Shown here piece by piece: positions 28,604 through 36,197 of a stretch of 64,000 nt of DNA (the first letter of the stretch is position 1; each line of letters opens with the position of its first letter). The stretch lies in contig CAVPTA010000012.1 of assembly GCA_963708645.1 (NCBI GenBank), forward strand, positions 3,234 through 67,233, in the 5' to 3' direction. The DNA comes from RYN-133 sp963708645 (GTDB lineage Bacteria > Actinomycetota > Actinomycetes > Mycobacteriales > Jatrophihabitantaceae). The translations under genes and the position numbers were made by a program. The notes beneath the pieces were generated by a model. The model had not been told where the DNA came from, did not search any database, and worked only from the letters and a program-made list of their open reading frames with translations.

Positions 28604-29482
28604 ATGCATGCGCTCATCCAGGGCCTCATCCTCGGCATCCTCACCGCAGGCGTCTATGCGCTGATGGCATCGGGCCAGACGTTGATCTTCGGAATCATGA
28701 AGGTCGTCAATCTGGCCCAAGGTGCGATGGTGATCCTCGGCGCCTATCTCGCCTACCAGCTGTTCACCTCGTTCGGCATCGATCCGTTCCTGGCCATCCC
28801 GATCACGACGGTCGCGCTGTTCGTGGTCGGGGTGGTCGTCGAGATTGCGTTCATCCGTCCGCTGCGCCGTGAGGATCGCTCCGAGCTCAGCCTGCTCGTG
28901 ACGTTCGCGGTCGCGCTGCTGCTCGAAGGCATCATGAGCGTGACGTGGAAGACCTCGGACCGCGTCGTCAACACGAGCTACACGAACTCGAGTTGGACGG
29001 TGTTCGGCTACGAGATCACCCTCGTGCGGCTGTGGGCTTTCGTGCTCTCGCTCGTTGCCCTCGGCCTGTTGTACGTCGTGCTCAACCGCACGCGGTTCGG
29101 ACGCGCCGTGCGTGCCAGCGTGCAGAACCCGGAGTCGGCGCGGTTGCTCGGCGTGCGTGCTGAGTGGGTGTCGGCCATGGGCTTCGGGCTCGGCTCGGCG
29201 ACTGCTGCAGCCGCGGGGTCGGTCTACGCGATGCTCTACCCCTTCAATCCGGGCAGCCACTACGACCTCATCTCGCGGCTGCTGTCGATAGTGCTGCTGG
29301 GTGGGCTCGGCAGCATCGGCGGCGCGGTCGTCGGTGCGTTGATCGTCTCGGTGTCTTCGGCAGTCGTCGCATCGACGTTCTCGCCCAGCTGGTCGGAGAT
29401 GACGTTCTTCGTGATCCTGCTCGTCGTCCTGCTGCTTCGACCGCGCGGACTGTTCGGCACAGCCGCTCGCGGGGCGATATGA
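28604..29482 (+). CDS. livH: Branched-chain-type ABC transporter, permease LivH
   Basis: 292 residues, all-helical membrane protein. LivH hallmarks are GILTAGVYALMASGQTLIFGIMKVVNLAQGAM at the start and LLGVRAEWVSAMGFGLGSATAAAAGS later, and it ends GLGSIGGAVVGALIV ... LLLRPRGLFG. It starts ten bases after livK and overlaps livM by four bases. Confidence 0.92.
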   Translation: MHALIQGLILGILTAGVYALMASGQTLIFGIMKVVNLAQGAMVILGAYLAYQLFTSFGIDPFLAIPITTVALFVVGVVVEIAFIRPLRREDRSELSLLVTFAVALLLEGIMSVTWKTSDRVVNTSYTNSSWTVFGYEITLVRLWAFVLSLVALGLLYVVLNRTRFGRAVRASVQNPESARLLGVRAEWVSAMGFGLGSATAAAAGSVYAMLYPFNPGSHYDLISRLLSIVLLGGLGSIGGAVVGALIVSVSSAVVASTFSPSWSEMTFFVILLVVLLLRPRGLFGTAARGAI

Positions 29483-30522
29483 GCTGGCGCGGCGCGGTCG
29501 GTCCGGCACGCGCGATCATCTTCTTCGGTGTCCTCGGCGCGTTGCCGGCGCTCGGGCTCGCCCATTGGGTGCTGAACATGCTGGTGTTCACGCTGATGTA
29601 CGCCGTGATGTCCAGCTCGTGGAACCTGACCGGCGGATTCGCCGGCTACCCGTCGCTCGGCCATGCAGCGTTCTTCGGCTTCGGCGCGTACGCCACCGCC
29701 ATCTGGTTCGAGCATCACTCGATCACCAGCGGGTACGAACCGTTCCTGCTCCTGCCATTGGTCGGACTGTGCGCTGCTGTGATCGGGCTTCCCGTCGCTG
29801 CCATCGCGATGCGCACCCGCGCCGACGTGTTCGCGATCGTCACCATCACGCTGTTGTTCGTCGCGCAGACACTTGCGTTCAACCTGCACAGCCTGACCAA
29901 CGGCGCTCAAGGCGTGTCGATGCCGATCGCGCCGTTCTCGGCTGCGACCTACGAATGGCCTTTCTACCAAGCGCTTCTGGTGCTGCTGGCCGTCGCGATG
30001 GGTCTGACATGGGCCACGATGCGCAGCAAGGTCGGTCTGTCGCTCGCAGCGGTGCGTGCCGACGAGGACAAGGCCGCGGGCGTGGGCGTCCACGTCTTCG
30101 GAGTGAAGCTGCTGAGCTTCAGCGTCAGCGTCGGCCTGACCGCGATGGTCGGCGGGATCTGGGCCTACTACGAGGGCTTCATCTATCCACAGTTCGCGAT
30201 CGATCCGCTGGTGACCATCGGAATGGTGCTCATGACCTTCCTCGGCGGGCGTGCGACGTTGTGGGGTCCGGTGCTCGGCGCATTCCTGCTCGAACTCTCG
30301 CAGCAGTACCTCGCGTACACGTTGGGCGGCAGCCAGCTCTACCTCATCGCGTACGCGCTGGTGTTCCTGGTCGTCATGCTCGTGCTTCCGCGCGGCATCG
30401 TCCCGTCCGTGCAGGACGCGTTGCGTCGACGGCGGCGACGCAACGCGAGCCAGGCTGCTGCACCCACGAACCCCGCGGCGTCGCGCACCGTGCCCTCCTC
30501 CCTGGTCGGGAAGGAGGCGTGA
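29479..30522 (+). CDS. livM: Branched-chain-type ABC transporter, permease LivM
   Basis: 347 residues, second permease of the transporter. The family core SSWNLTGGFAGYPSLGHAAFFGFGAYATA is complete, and AVRADEDKAAGVGVHVFGVKLLSF and LVTIGMVLMTFLGGRATLWGPVLG follow. The start (MSWRGAVG) lies within the livH stop (ATGA overlap). The TGA shares one base with the livG start. Confidence 0.92.
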   Translation: MSWRGAVGPARAIIFFGVLGALPALGLAHWVLNMLVFTLMYAVMSSSWNLTGGFAGYPSLGHAAFFGFGAYATAIWFEHHSITSGYEPFLLLPLVGLCAAVIGLPVAAIAMRTRADVFAIVTITLLFVAQTLAFNLHSLTNGAQGVSMPIAPFSAATYEWPFYQALLVLLAVAMGLTWATMRSKVGLSLAAVRADEDKAAGVGVHVFGVKLLSFSVSVGLTAMVGGIWAYYEGFIYPQFAIDPLVTIGMVLMTFLGGRATLWGPVLGAFLLELSQQYLAYTLGGSQLYLIAYALVFLVVMLVLPRGIVPSVQDALRRRRRRNASQAAAPTNPAASRTVPSSLVGKEA

Positions 30523-31253
30523 TGACCGACATTCTCGAAGTCGATCATGTATCGCGCGCCTTCGGCTCCGTCCACGCGGTGCGCGACGCCTCCTTCACCG
30601 TGGCCGAGAACTCGGTGACCGCCCTGATCGGGCCGAACGGTTCCGGCAAGACGACCTTGTTCAACATCATCACCGGATACCTGTCGGCCGACAGCGGCAC
30701 CGTCAGCTTCGCCGGCCGCGACGTGACCCGCACGAAGCCGGGGGCGCTCTACCGGCGAGGTTTGTCGCGCACCTTCCAGCAGGCGAGGGTCTTCGGGCAA
30801 CTGACCGTGCAGGAGAACCTCGTCATCGCAGCCGGGTTCGGCTGGCCGCAATTGTTCGGACGCCGGCTCGGCCGCGAGGATCGCCGACAGGCCGCCGAAC
30901 TGCTCGAGGAGTTTCGCCTCGGCCACGTTGCCGATCTGTACGCGAGCGAGCTGTCCTACGGGCAGCGCAAGCTGCTGGAGTTCGCAGCCGTGCTGATGAG
31001 CCGTCCGTCGCTCGTACTGTTGGACGAGCCGACCGCGGGCGTCAACCCGGTGCTCATCGAGACAATGGAAACCCATATCCGGCAACGCAATGCCGACGGG
31101 ATCACGTTCCTCGTTGTCGAGCACGACATGAACTTCGTCATGCGGCTGTGCGATCCGGTCATCGTCCTCGATCAAGGTCAAGAGATCTTCGCCGGCTCGC
31201 CCGAGCAAGTACAAAGCAACCCACTCGTGCTCGATGCCTACCTCGGAGCGTGA
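30522..31253 (+). CDS. livG: Branched-chain-type ABC transporter, ATPase LivG
   Basis: 243 residues. Walker A is GPNGSGKTT, the LivG-specific ARVFGQLTVQENLVIA follows, the signature is LSYGQRKLLEFA, and Walker B is LVLLDEPTAGVNP. The H-loop is VVEHDMNFVMRLCD. All motifs are intact, in contrast to the frameshifted ATPase at 22728. The start overlaps livM by one base. Confidence 0.92.
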   Translation: MTDILEVDHVSRAFGSVHAVRDASFTVAENSVTALIGPNGSGKTTLFNIITGYLSADSGTVSFAGRDVTRTKPGALYRRGLSRTFQQARVFGQLTVQENLVIAAGFGWPQLFGRRLGREDRRQAAELLEEFRLGHVADLYASELSYGQRKLLEFAAVLMSRPSLVLLDEPTAGVNPVLIETMETHIRQRNADGITFLVVEHDMNFVMRLCDPVIVLDQGQEIFAGSPEQVQSNPLVLDAYLGA

Positions 31254-31257
31254 GGCG

Positions 31258-32001
31258 ATGACAGACCTGCTCACGCTGCGCGACGTCGTTGCCGGCTACG
31301 GCGCGGGCGACATCCTGAAAGGCGTCGACCTCGACATCGGCGAAGCCACGGTGACCTGCCTCATCGGTCCGAACGGCGCCGGGAAGTCGACGGTGCTCAA
31401 GTGCGTCAGTGGCCTGCTGCATCCGAGGCGCGGCAGCGTCACCTTTCGTGGCGAGAACATCACCGCCTTGTCCCCGCGCGAACGACTGGGTCGCGGCATC
31501 GTGCACGTTCCGCAGGATCGCAGCCTGTTCCCGGCGATGACGGTCTGGGACAACCTGCTCATGGGCGGCTACACAATGAAGGACCAGAAGACTGTCAAGC
31601 AACGCATCGCTGCTGCCGTCGAAGCGTTCCCGATCTGCACCAAGCGCGCGAAGGATCATGCGGGCGCGCTCTCGGGTGGCGAGCAGAAGCAGGTCGAACT
31701 TGCTCGCACGCTCGTCCTCGATCCCAGCCTGATCCTGTTGGACGAACCGTCGATCGGGCTCGACCCGAAGGCCCGCAAGCAGGTGTTCGCCAGCATTCGC
31801 CGTCTCGCCGATCAGGGACGCACCGTCCTGCTGGTCGAGCAGAACGCACGGTCGGGTCTGGCCGCCTCGGACGTCGGAGCCGTGCTGGAGACGGGCGTGG
31901 TCCGGCTGGTCGACTCGGGCGCGCGGCTGCTCGACAACCCCGATGTGGCAAGGCTCTACCTGGGCGGATTCGCCAACCCCGTAACGCACAGCAGCACCTG
32001 A
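31258..32001 (+). CDS. livF: Branched-chain-type ABC transporter, ATPase LivF
   Basis: 247 residues. Walker A GPNGAGKST, the LivF-type VPQDRSLFPAMTVWDNLLMG, signature LSGGEQKQVELART and Walker B LILLDEPSIGLDP are present, with LLVEQNARSGLAASD as H-loop region (the switch His reads Gln-Asn, as is usual for LivF). The ATG at 31258 is chosen over an in-frame start eight codons earlier, because it follows livG by four bases. Confidence 0.92.
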   Translation: MTDLLTLRDVVAGYGAGDILKGVDLDIGEATVTCLIGPNGAGKSTVLKCVSGLLHPRRGSVTFRGENITALSPRERLGRGIVHVPQDRSLFPAMTVWDNLLMGGYTMKDQKTVKQRIAAAVEAFPICTKRAKDHAGALSGGEQKQVELARTLVLDPSLILLDEPSIGLDPKARKQVFASIRRLADQGRTVLLVEQNARSGLAASDVGAVLETGVVRLVDSGARLLDNPDVARLYLGGFANPVTHSST

Positions 32002-32027
32002 GCACCGCGGTGTCAAAGGAGATCAGC

Positions 32028-32957
32028 ATGTCAGAGACCGGCCCTCGGATCGGTTGGATCGGCGTCGGACGGATGGGCTTCGCCCTTGCCGGCCGGCTGC
32101 TCGACGCGGGCCACGACGTCGCCGTCTACAACCGCACGCGCGCCAAGGCCGAACCGCTGGCCGAACGCGGCGCGAAGGTCGTCGACGCGCCGATCGATCT
32201 CGCCGACCGCGACGTCGTGTTCATCATGGTTTCGGCGCCGAGCGATCTTGCCGACGTGACCACTGGCGAGGGCGGCCTGCTCACCCACCCCGACGCGGCG
32301 CCCCGCATCATCATCGACTCGTCGACCGTGTCGACGCAGGCCTCCGCAGTGCTGCGTGCCGCCGCCGGTGATCGTGACAGCCAACTGCTGGCGGCACCGG
32401 TGAGCGGCAACCCGAAGGTCGTGCGCTCGGGCAAGCTCACGCTCGCTGTGTCCGGCCCGCGCGAGTCCTTCGACGAGGTCGAGCCGCTGCTGCGGCTGCT
32501 CGGACGGGGCGTCACCTACGTCGGCACCGACGAGGTCGCGCGCCTGGTCAAGATCTGCCACAACGTGTTTCTCGGCGTCGTGATCCAGTCGCTGTCCGAG
32601 ATCACCCTGCTGGCCGAGCGTGGCGGTACCACTCGCGCAGCGTTCTTGGAGTTCTTGAACGACTCGGTCATGGGTTCGACGTTCAGCCGCTACAAATCCC
32701 CGGCACTGGTCAATCTCGACTTCGCGCCGACGTTCACGATGGCGCTGCTGAGCAAGGACTTCGACCTCGGGCTGGAAGCCGGACACGATCTCGGCGTCCC
32801 GATGCCGCTTGCCGCCGCAGCAGCGCAACTGGTGGCGTCGGCCGTCGGCGCCGGTCATCGTGACGTCGACTTCGCCGCGTTGATCCTCGAGCAGGCAAGG
32901 CGATCGGGGTATGACATCGCGTCGGAGAACGTCGACGTCGACGACGGGTTGGGTTGA
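32028..32957 (+). CDS. 3-hydroxyisobutyrate dehydrogenase-family NAD(P)-dependent oxidoreductase
   Basis: 309 residues, beta-hydroxyacid dehydrogenase family. The Rossmann motif is GWIGVGRMGFALAGRLLDAG. The substrate loop is LLAAPVSGNPKVVRSGKL and the catalytic Lys/Asn region is ARLVKICHNVFLG. A good ribosome binding site (AAGGAG) precedes the ATG. The family includes tartronate semialdehyde reductases, 3-hydroxyisobutyrate dehydrogenases and succinic semialdehyde reductases. The neighbouring aldehyde dehydrogenase suggests a 3-hydroxy acid to semialdehyde to acid sequence, which is inference. Confidence 0.85.
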   Translation: MSETGPRIGWIGVGRMGFALAGRLLDAGHDVAVYNRTRAKAEPLAERGAKVVDAPIDLADRDVVFIMVSAPSDLADVTTGEGGLLTHPDAAPRIIIDSSTVSTQASAVLRAAAGDRDSQLLAAPVSGNPKVVRSGKLTLAVSGPRESFDEVEPLLRLLGRGVTYVGTDEVARLVKICHNVFLGVVIQSLSEITLLAERGGTTRAAFLEFLNDSVMGSTFSRYKSPALVNLDFAPTFTMALLSKDFDLGLEAGHDLGVPMPLAAAAAQLVASAVGAGHRDVDFAALILEQARRSGYDIASENVDVDDGLG

Positions 32958-32959
32958 GA

Positions 32960-34198
32960 GTGACGCGGCCACTTCCCGCCCCCGGACACGCCGGCGTCGA
33001 CTTCGAGCAGCGCGTCGATTTCGATCGGCTGCGCACGTATCGGCTGGCACGTGCGCGCGAAGCGCTGCGGGGCAGCGAGTGCGGCGCCTTTCTGCTGTTC
33101 GACTTCTACAACATCCGCTATGTCACGCAGACGTGGATCGGCGGCGCGCTCGGGGACAAGATGACGCGCTACGCGTTGCTGACCGCCGACGGCGAACCCA
33201 TGTTGTGGGACTTCGGTTCGGCAGCACGCCATCACCAGCTGTACTCGCCGTGGCTCGAACCGGAGAACTGCCGTGCGGGCATGCTCGGGCTGCGCGGCGC
33301 GATCGCGCCCAGCGCCGGGCTGATGGAGTCAGCGGTCGCGCAGTTGAAGGCACTGCTCACCGATGCGGGTGTAGCCGACGCACCGGTGGCCGTCGACATC
33401 GTCGAACCACCGTTCCTGTTCGAGATGCAGCGACAGGGTCTGCACGTCGTCGACGCGCAGCAATTGATGCTCGATGCGCGCGAGATCAAGTCACCGGACG
33501 AGATCATGCTGCTCACGCAGGCAGCAGCGATGGTCGACGGCGTCTACCAGGACATCGTCGAGGCGCTGAAGCCCGGCATCCGTGAGAACGAGATCGTCGC
33601 CCTGGCCAGCAAGCGGCTCTACGAGATGGGTTCCGACCAGGTCGAAGCGATCAACGCCGTCTCGGGTGAGCGGTGCAATCCGCATCCGCACAACTTCTCC
33701 GATCGCCTTATCCGGCCGGGCGATCAGGCGTTCTTCGACATCATCCAGTCGTTCAACGGCTACCGCACGTGCTACTACCGCACGTTCAGCGTCGGCAGCG
33801 CCACCGGCTCGCAGCGCGACGCCTACACCCGCGCGCGTGAATGGATGGATGCCGCGATCACCATGGTCAAACCCGGTGTCGGGACGGACGAGATCGCGCA
33901 GCTCTGGCCGGCCGCCACCGACTTCGGTTTCGCCGACGAGATGGCCGCATTCGGGCTGCAGTTCGGTCACGGGGTCGGGCTCGGCCTGCACGAGCGCCCG
34001 ATCATCTCGCGGCTGAACAGCATGCGCGAACCGATCGAGATCAGGCCCGGCATGGTGTTCGCCCTCGAAACCTATTGTCCCGCGTCGGACGGGTTCTCCG
34101 CGGCGCGGATCGAAGAAGAAGTCGTCGTGTCCGAGTCCGGCGCACACGTGATCACGAAGTTCCCGGCCCAGGACCTCGTGATCGCCAATCCGTACTGA
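32960..34198 (+). CDS. M24 (creatinase/aminopeptidase P fold) protein with a substituted metal ligand
   Basis: 412 residues with an N-terminal creatinase-like domain and a C-terminal pita-bread domain. The metal ligands are only partly conserved: Asp260 (AFFDIIQSF), His337 (FGHGVGLGLH), Glu370 (ALETYC) and Glu in RIEEEVVV (385-387). The second Asp, eleven residues after the first in true peptidases, is Cys271 (YRTCYYRT). A canonical dinuclear peptidase site is therefore not intact. Creatinase-fold enzymes without peptidase activity exist, so a C-N or other lyase/hydrolase reaction in the pathway is possible. The GTG at 32960 is used; a TTG six bases earlier overlaps the previous stop. Confidence 0.75.
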   Translation: MTRPLPAPGHAGVDFEQRVDFDRLRTYRLARAREALRGSECGAFLLFDFYNIRYVTQTWIGGALGDKMTRYALLTADGEPMLWDFGSAARHHQLYSPWLEPENCRAGMLGLRGAIAPSAGLMESAVAQLKALLTDAGVADAPVAVDIVEPPFLFEMQRQGLHVVDAQQLMLDAREIKSPDEIMLLTQAAAMVDGVYQDIVEALKPGIRENEIVALASKRLYEMGSDQVEAINAVSGERCNPHPHNFSDRLIRPGDQAFFDIIQSFNGYRTCYYRTFSVGSATGSQRDAYTRAREWMDAAITMVKPGVGTDEIAQLWPAATDFGFADEMAAFGLQFGHGVGLGLHERPIISRLNSMREPIEIRPGMVFALETYCPASDGFSAARIEEEVVVSESGAHVITKFPAQDLVIANPY

Positions 34199-34218
34199 CC
34201 TGTCGTGAAAGGCACCCC

Positions 34219-35658
34219 ATGAGGTTGACCGTCCCTACCGAACTGCGCATCGGCGGCAAGGACGTCCCTGCTGCCGACGGGCAGCGGTTCGACGTCCTCG
34301 ATCCGGCGACCGGCGAGGTGATCGCGTCCGTCCCTGACGCCGATACCGGCGATGCCATCGCGGCGATCGACGCAGCGGAACTCGCCGCGTCGGACTGGGC
34401 CTCGTCGGCGCCGCGAACGCGCGCCGAGATCTTGCGTCGTGCGTTCGACCTGATGTCCGCATCGGCAGATGAACTGGCCGCGTTGGTCTCGCGCGAGAAC
34501 GGAAAGGCACTGCCCGATGCCCGCGGCGAGATCGCTTATGCCGCCGAGTTCTTCCGTTGGTACGGCGAGGAAGCCGTCCGGCTCAACGGAACGTTCGCGA
34601 CGGCACCGTCGGGTGCGAACCAGATCATCGTGTCGCACGAACCGGTCGGTATCTGCGTCCTCGTGACGCCGTGGAACTTCCCCGCGGCGATGGCGACCCG
34701 CAAGATCGGGCCGGCGCTCGCGGCTGGCTGCACGATGGTGCTCAAGCCTGCAGGCGAGACACCGCTGACCGCACTCGCGATGGTCGCGATCCTCGAGGCG
34801 GCGGGCGTGCCGCCTGGCGTCGTCAACGTGATCACCACTCGCCGGTCGGGGTCCGTGGTGTCGGCAATGCTGCACGACGAGCGCGTGCGCAAACTGTCAT
34901 TCACCGGCTCGACCGAGGTCGGCCGGCTATTGCTCCGCGAGGCTTCCGACCGCGTCATCAACACCTCGATGGAACTCGGCGGCAACGCGCCATTCGTCGT
35001 GTTCGCAGACGCAGACCTCGACGCCGCAGTCGACGGCGCAATGGTCGCGAAGATGCGTAACGCCGGCGAGGCCTGCACCGCGGCCAACCGGTTCTACGTC
35101 GAAGCCTCGGTCGCCGAGGAGTTCTCGCGCCTGCTCTCAGAACGCATGGCGAGTCTGGTCGTCGGGCCGGGGACGGACGAGACGAGCCAGGTCGGACCGC
35201 TGATCAACGAAGCCGCCGTGGCGAAGGTCGACGAGTTGGTTACCGACGCGGTGCAGCGCGGCGCACGCGCCGTCGTCGGTGCAACGCGACCCGAGCGGAC
35301 CGGCCATTACTACGACCCGACCGTGCTGCTCGACGTTCCCGTCGACGCGCAGATCCTGCGGGAAGAGATCTTCGGCCCGGTGGCGCCCATCGTCACGTTC
35401 ACGAGTGAGGACGAGGCGATCGCGCTCGCCAACGACACCGACTTCGGCCTCGTCGCCTACGCCTACACCGGCAACCTCGCGCGCGGCATGCGGGTCAGCC
35501 GCAGGCTCGAAGCCGGCATGGTCGGCCTCAACCGCGGGCTCGTGTCCGACCCGGCGGCACCGTTCGGCGGCGTCAAGCAGAGCGGAATCGGTCGCGAGGG
35601 TGGGCACGAGGGCGTGCTCGACTACACCGAATCGAAGTACGTGGCCGTGCGATGGTGA
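34219..35658 (+). CDS. NAD(P)-dependent aldehyde dehydrogenase, succinate-semialdehyde dehydrogenase-like
   Basis: 479 residues. Catalytic Cys in NAGEACTAANRFYVE, general base Glu in SMELGGNAPFVVF, oxyanion Asn in TPWNFPAAM, and coenzyme loop FTGSTEVGRLL. EIAYAAEFFRWYGEEA and AAPFGGVKQSGIGREGG resemble GabD. It oxidises an aldehyde to an acid within the LacI-controlled operon and sits directly after the M24 gene. The exact substrate is not readable. Its 3' end overlaps the VOC gene by seven bases. Confidence 0.9.
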   Translation: MRLTVPTELRIGGKDVPAADGQRFDVLDPATGEVIASVPDADTGDAIAAIDAAELAASDWASSAPRTRAEILRRAFDLMSASADELAALVSRENGKALPDARGEIAYAAEFFRWYGEEAVRLNGTFATAPSGANQIIVSHEPVGICVLVTPWNFPAAMATRKIGPALAAGCTMVLKPAGETPLTALAMVAILEAAGVPPGVVNVITTRRSGSVVSAMLHDERVRKLSFTGSTEVGRLLLREASDRVINTSMELGGNAPFVVFADADLDAAVDGAMVAKMRNAGEACTAANRFYVEASVAEEFSRLLSERMASLVVGPGTDETSQVGPLINEAAVAKVDELVTDAVQRGARAVVGATRPERTGHYYDPTVLLDVPVDAQILREEIFGPVAPIVTFTSEDEAIALANDTDFGLVAYAYTGNLARGMRVSRRLEAGMVGLNRGLVSDPAAPFGGVKQSGIGREGGHEGVLDYTESKYVAVRW

Positions 35659-36197
35659 GCCAACCGGCCGGCCTGCCCGGACTGCGGGGTGTCGACCACA
35701 TCGGCATCACCGTGCCCGATCTCGACGCGGCGGACCGGTTCCTCGTCGACGTGCTCGGCTGCGAATACCTCTACTCGCTCGGGCCTTACCGCCACGACGA
35801 CACCGACTGGATGGCCGAGCACCTCGGTGTCGACGCGCGCGCGGTCATGCAACGGTTGCACTTCTATCGCTGTGGCGCTCAGGCGATCTTCGAGGTCTTC
35901 CAGTACTCGGCGCCCGACCAGGCTGACGTGCCGCCGCGCAACAGCGACGTCGGTGGTCATCACGTTGCGTTCTACGTCGACGATCTGGACGTTGCGCTCG
36001 AGCACCTGCATGCACACGGCGTCGAAGTTCTGGGCGCGCCCACGTCGAGCACCGGTCCGAGCGAAGGTCAGCGCTGGGTCTACTTCCGCGCACCGTGGGG
36101 CCTGCAGTTCGAACTCGTGTCCTATCCCGGCGGCAAGGCGTTCGATCGCGCGGGCGGCACTGCGTCACGACGATACGGAGGTGGCATCGATGCCTGA
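35652..36197 (+). CDS. VOC-family (glyoxalase/extradiol dioxygenase fold) protein
   Basis: 181 residues with two beta-alpha-beta-beta-beta modules. Candidate metal ligands are His (GVDHIGITVPDLDAAD), Glu (IFEVFQY), His (GGHHVAFYVDDLD) and Glu (LQFELVSYPGGK). This arrangement fits a metal-dependent lyase or dioxygenase. The spacing is like that of glyoxalase/bleomycin-resistance proteins rather than two-domain extradiol dioxygenases. It overlaps both neighbours, so it is translationally coupled in the operon. Confidence 0.82.
   Translation: MVSQPAGLPGLRGVDHIGITVPDLDAADRFLVDVLGCEYLYSLGPYRHDDTDWMAEHLGVDARAVMQRLHFYRCGAQAIFEVFQYSAPDQADVPPRNSDVGGHHVAFYVDDLDVALEHLHAHGVEVLGAPTSSTGPSEGQRWVYFRAPWGLQFELVSYPGGKAFDRAGGTASRRYGGGIDA

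Noticed and set aside
27335..29509. 724-codon open frame on the minus strand opposite livK and livH
   Set aside because: This is an antisense shadow of intact transporter genes, with no recognisable motif and no ribosome binding site.
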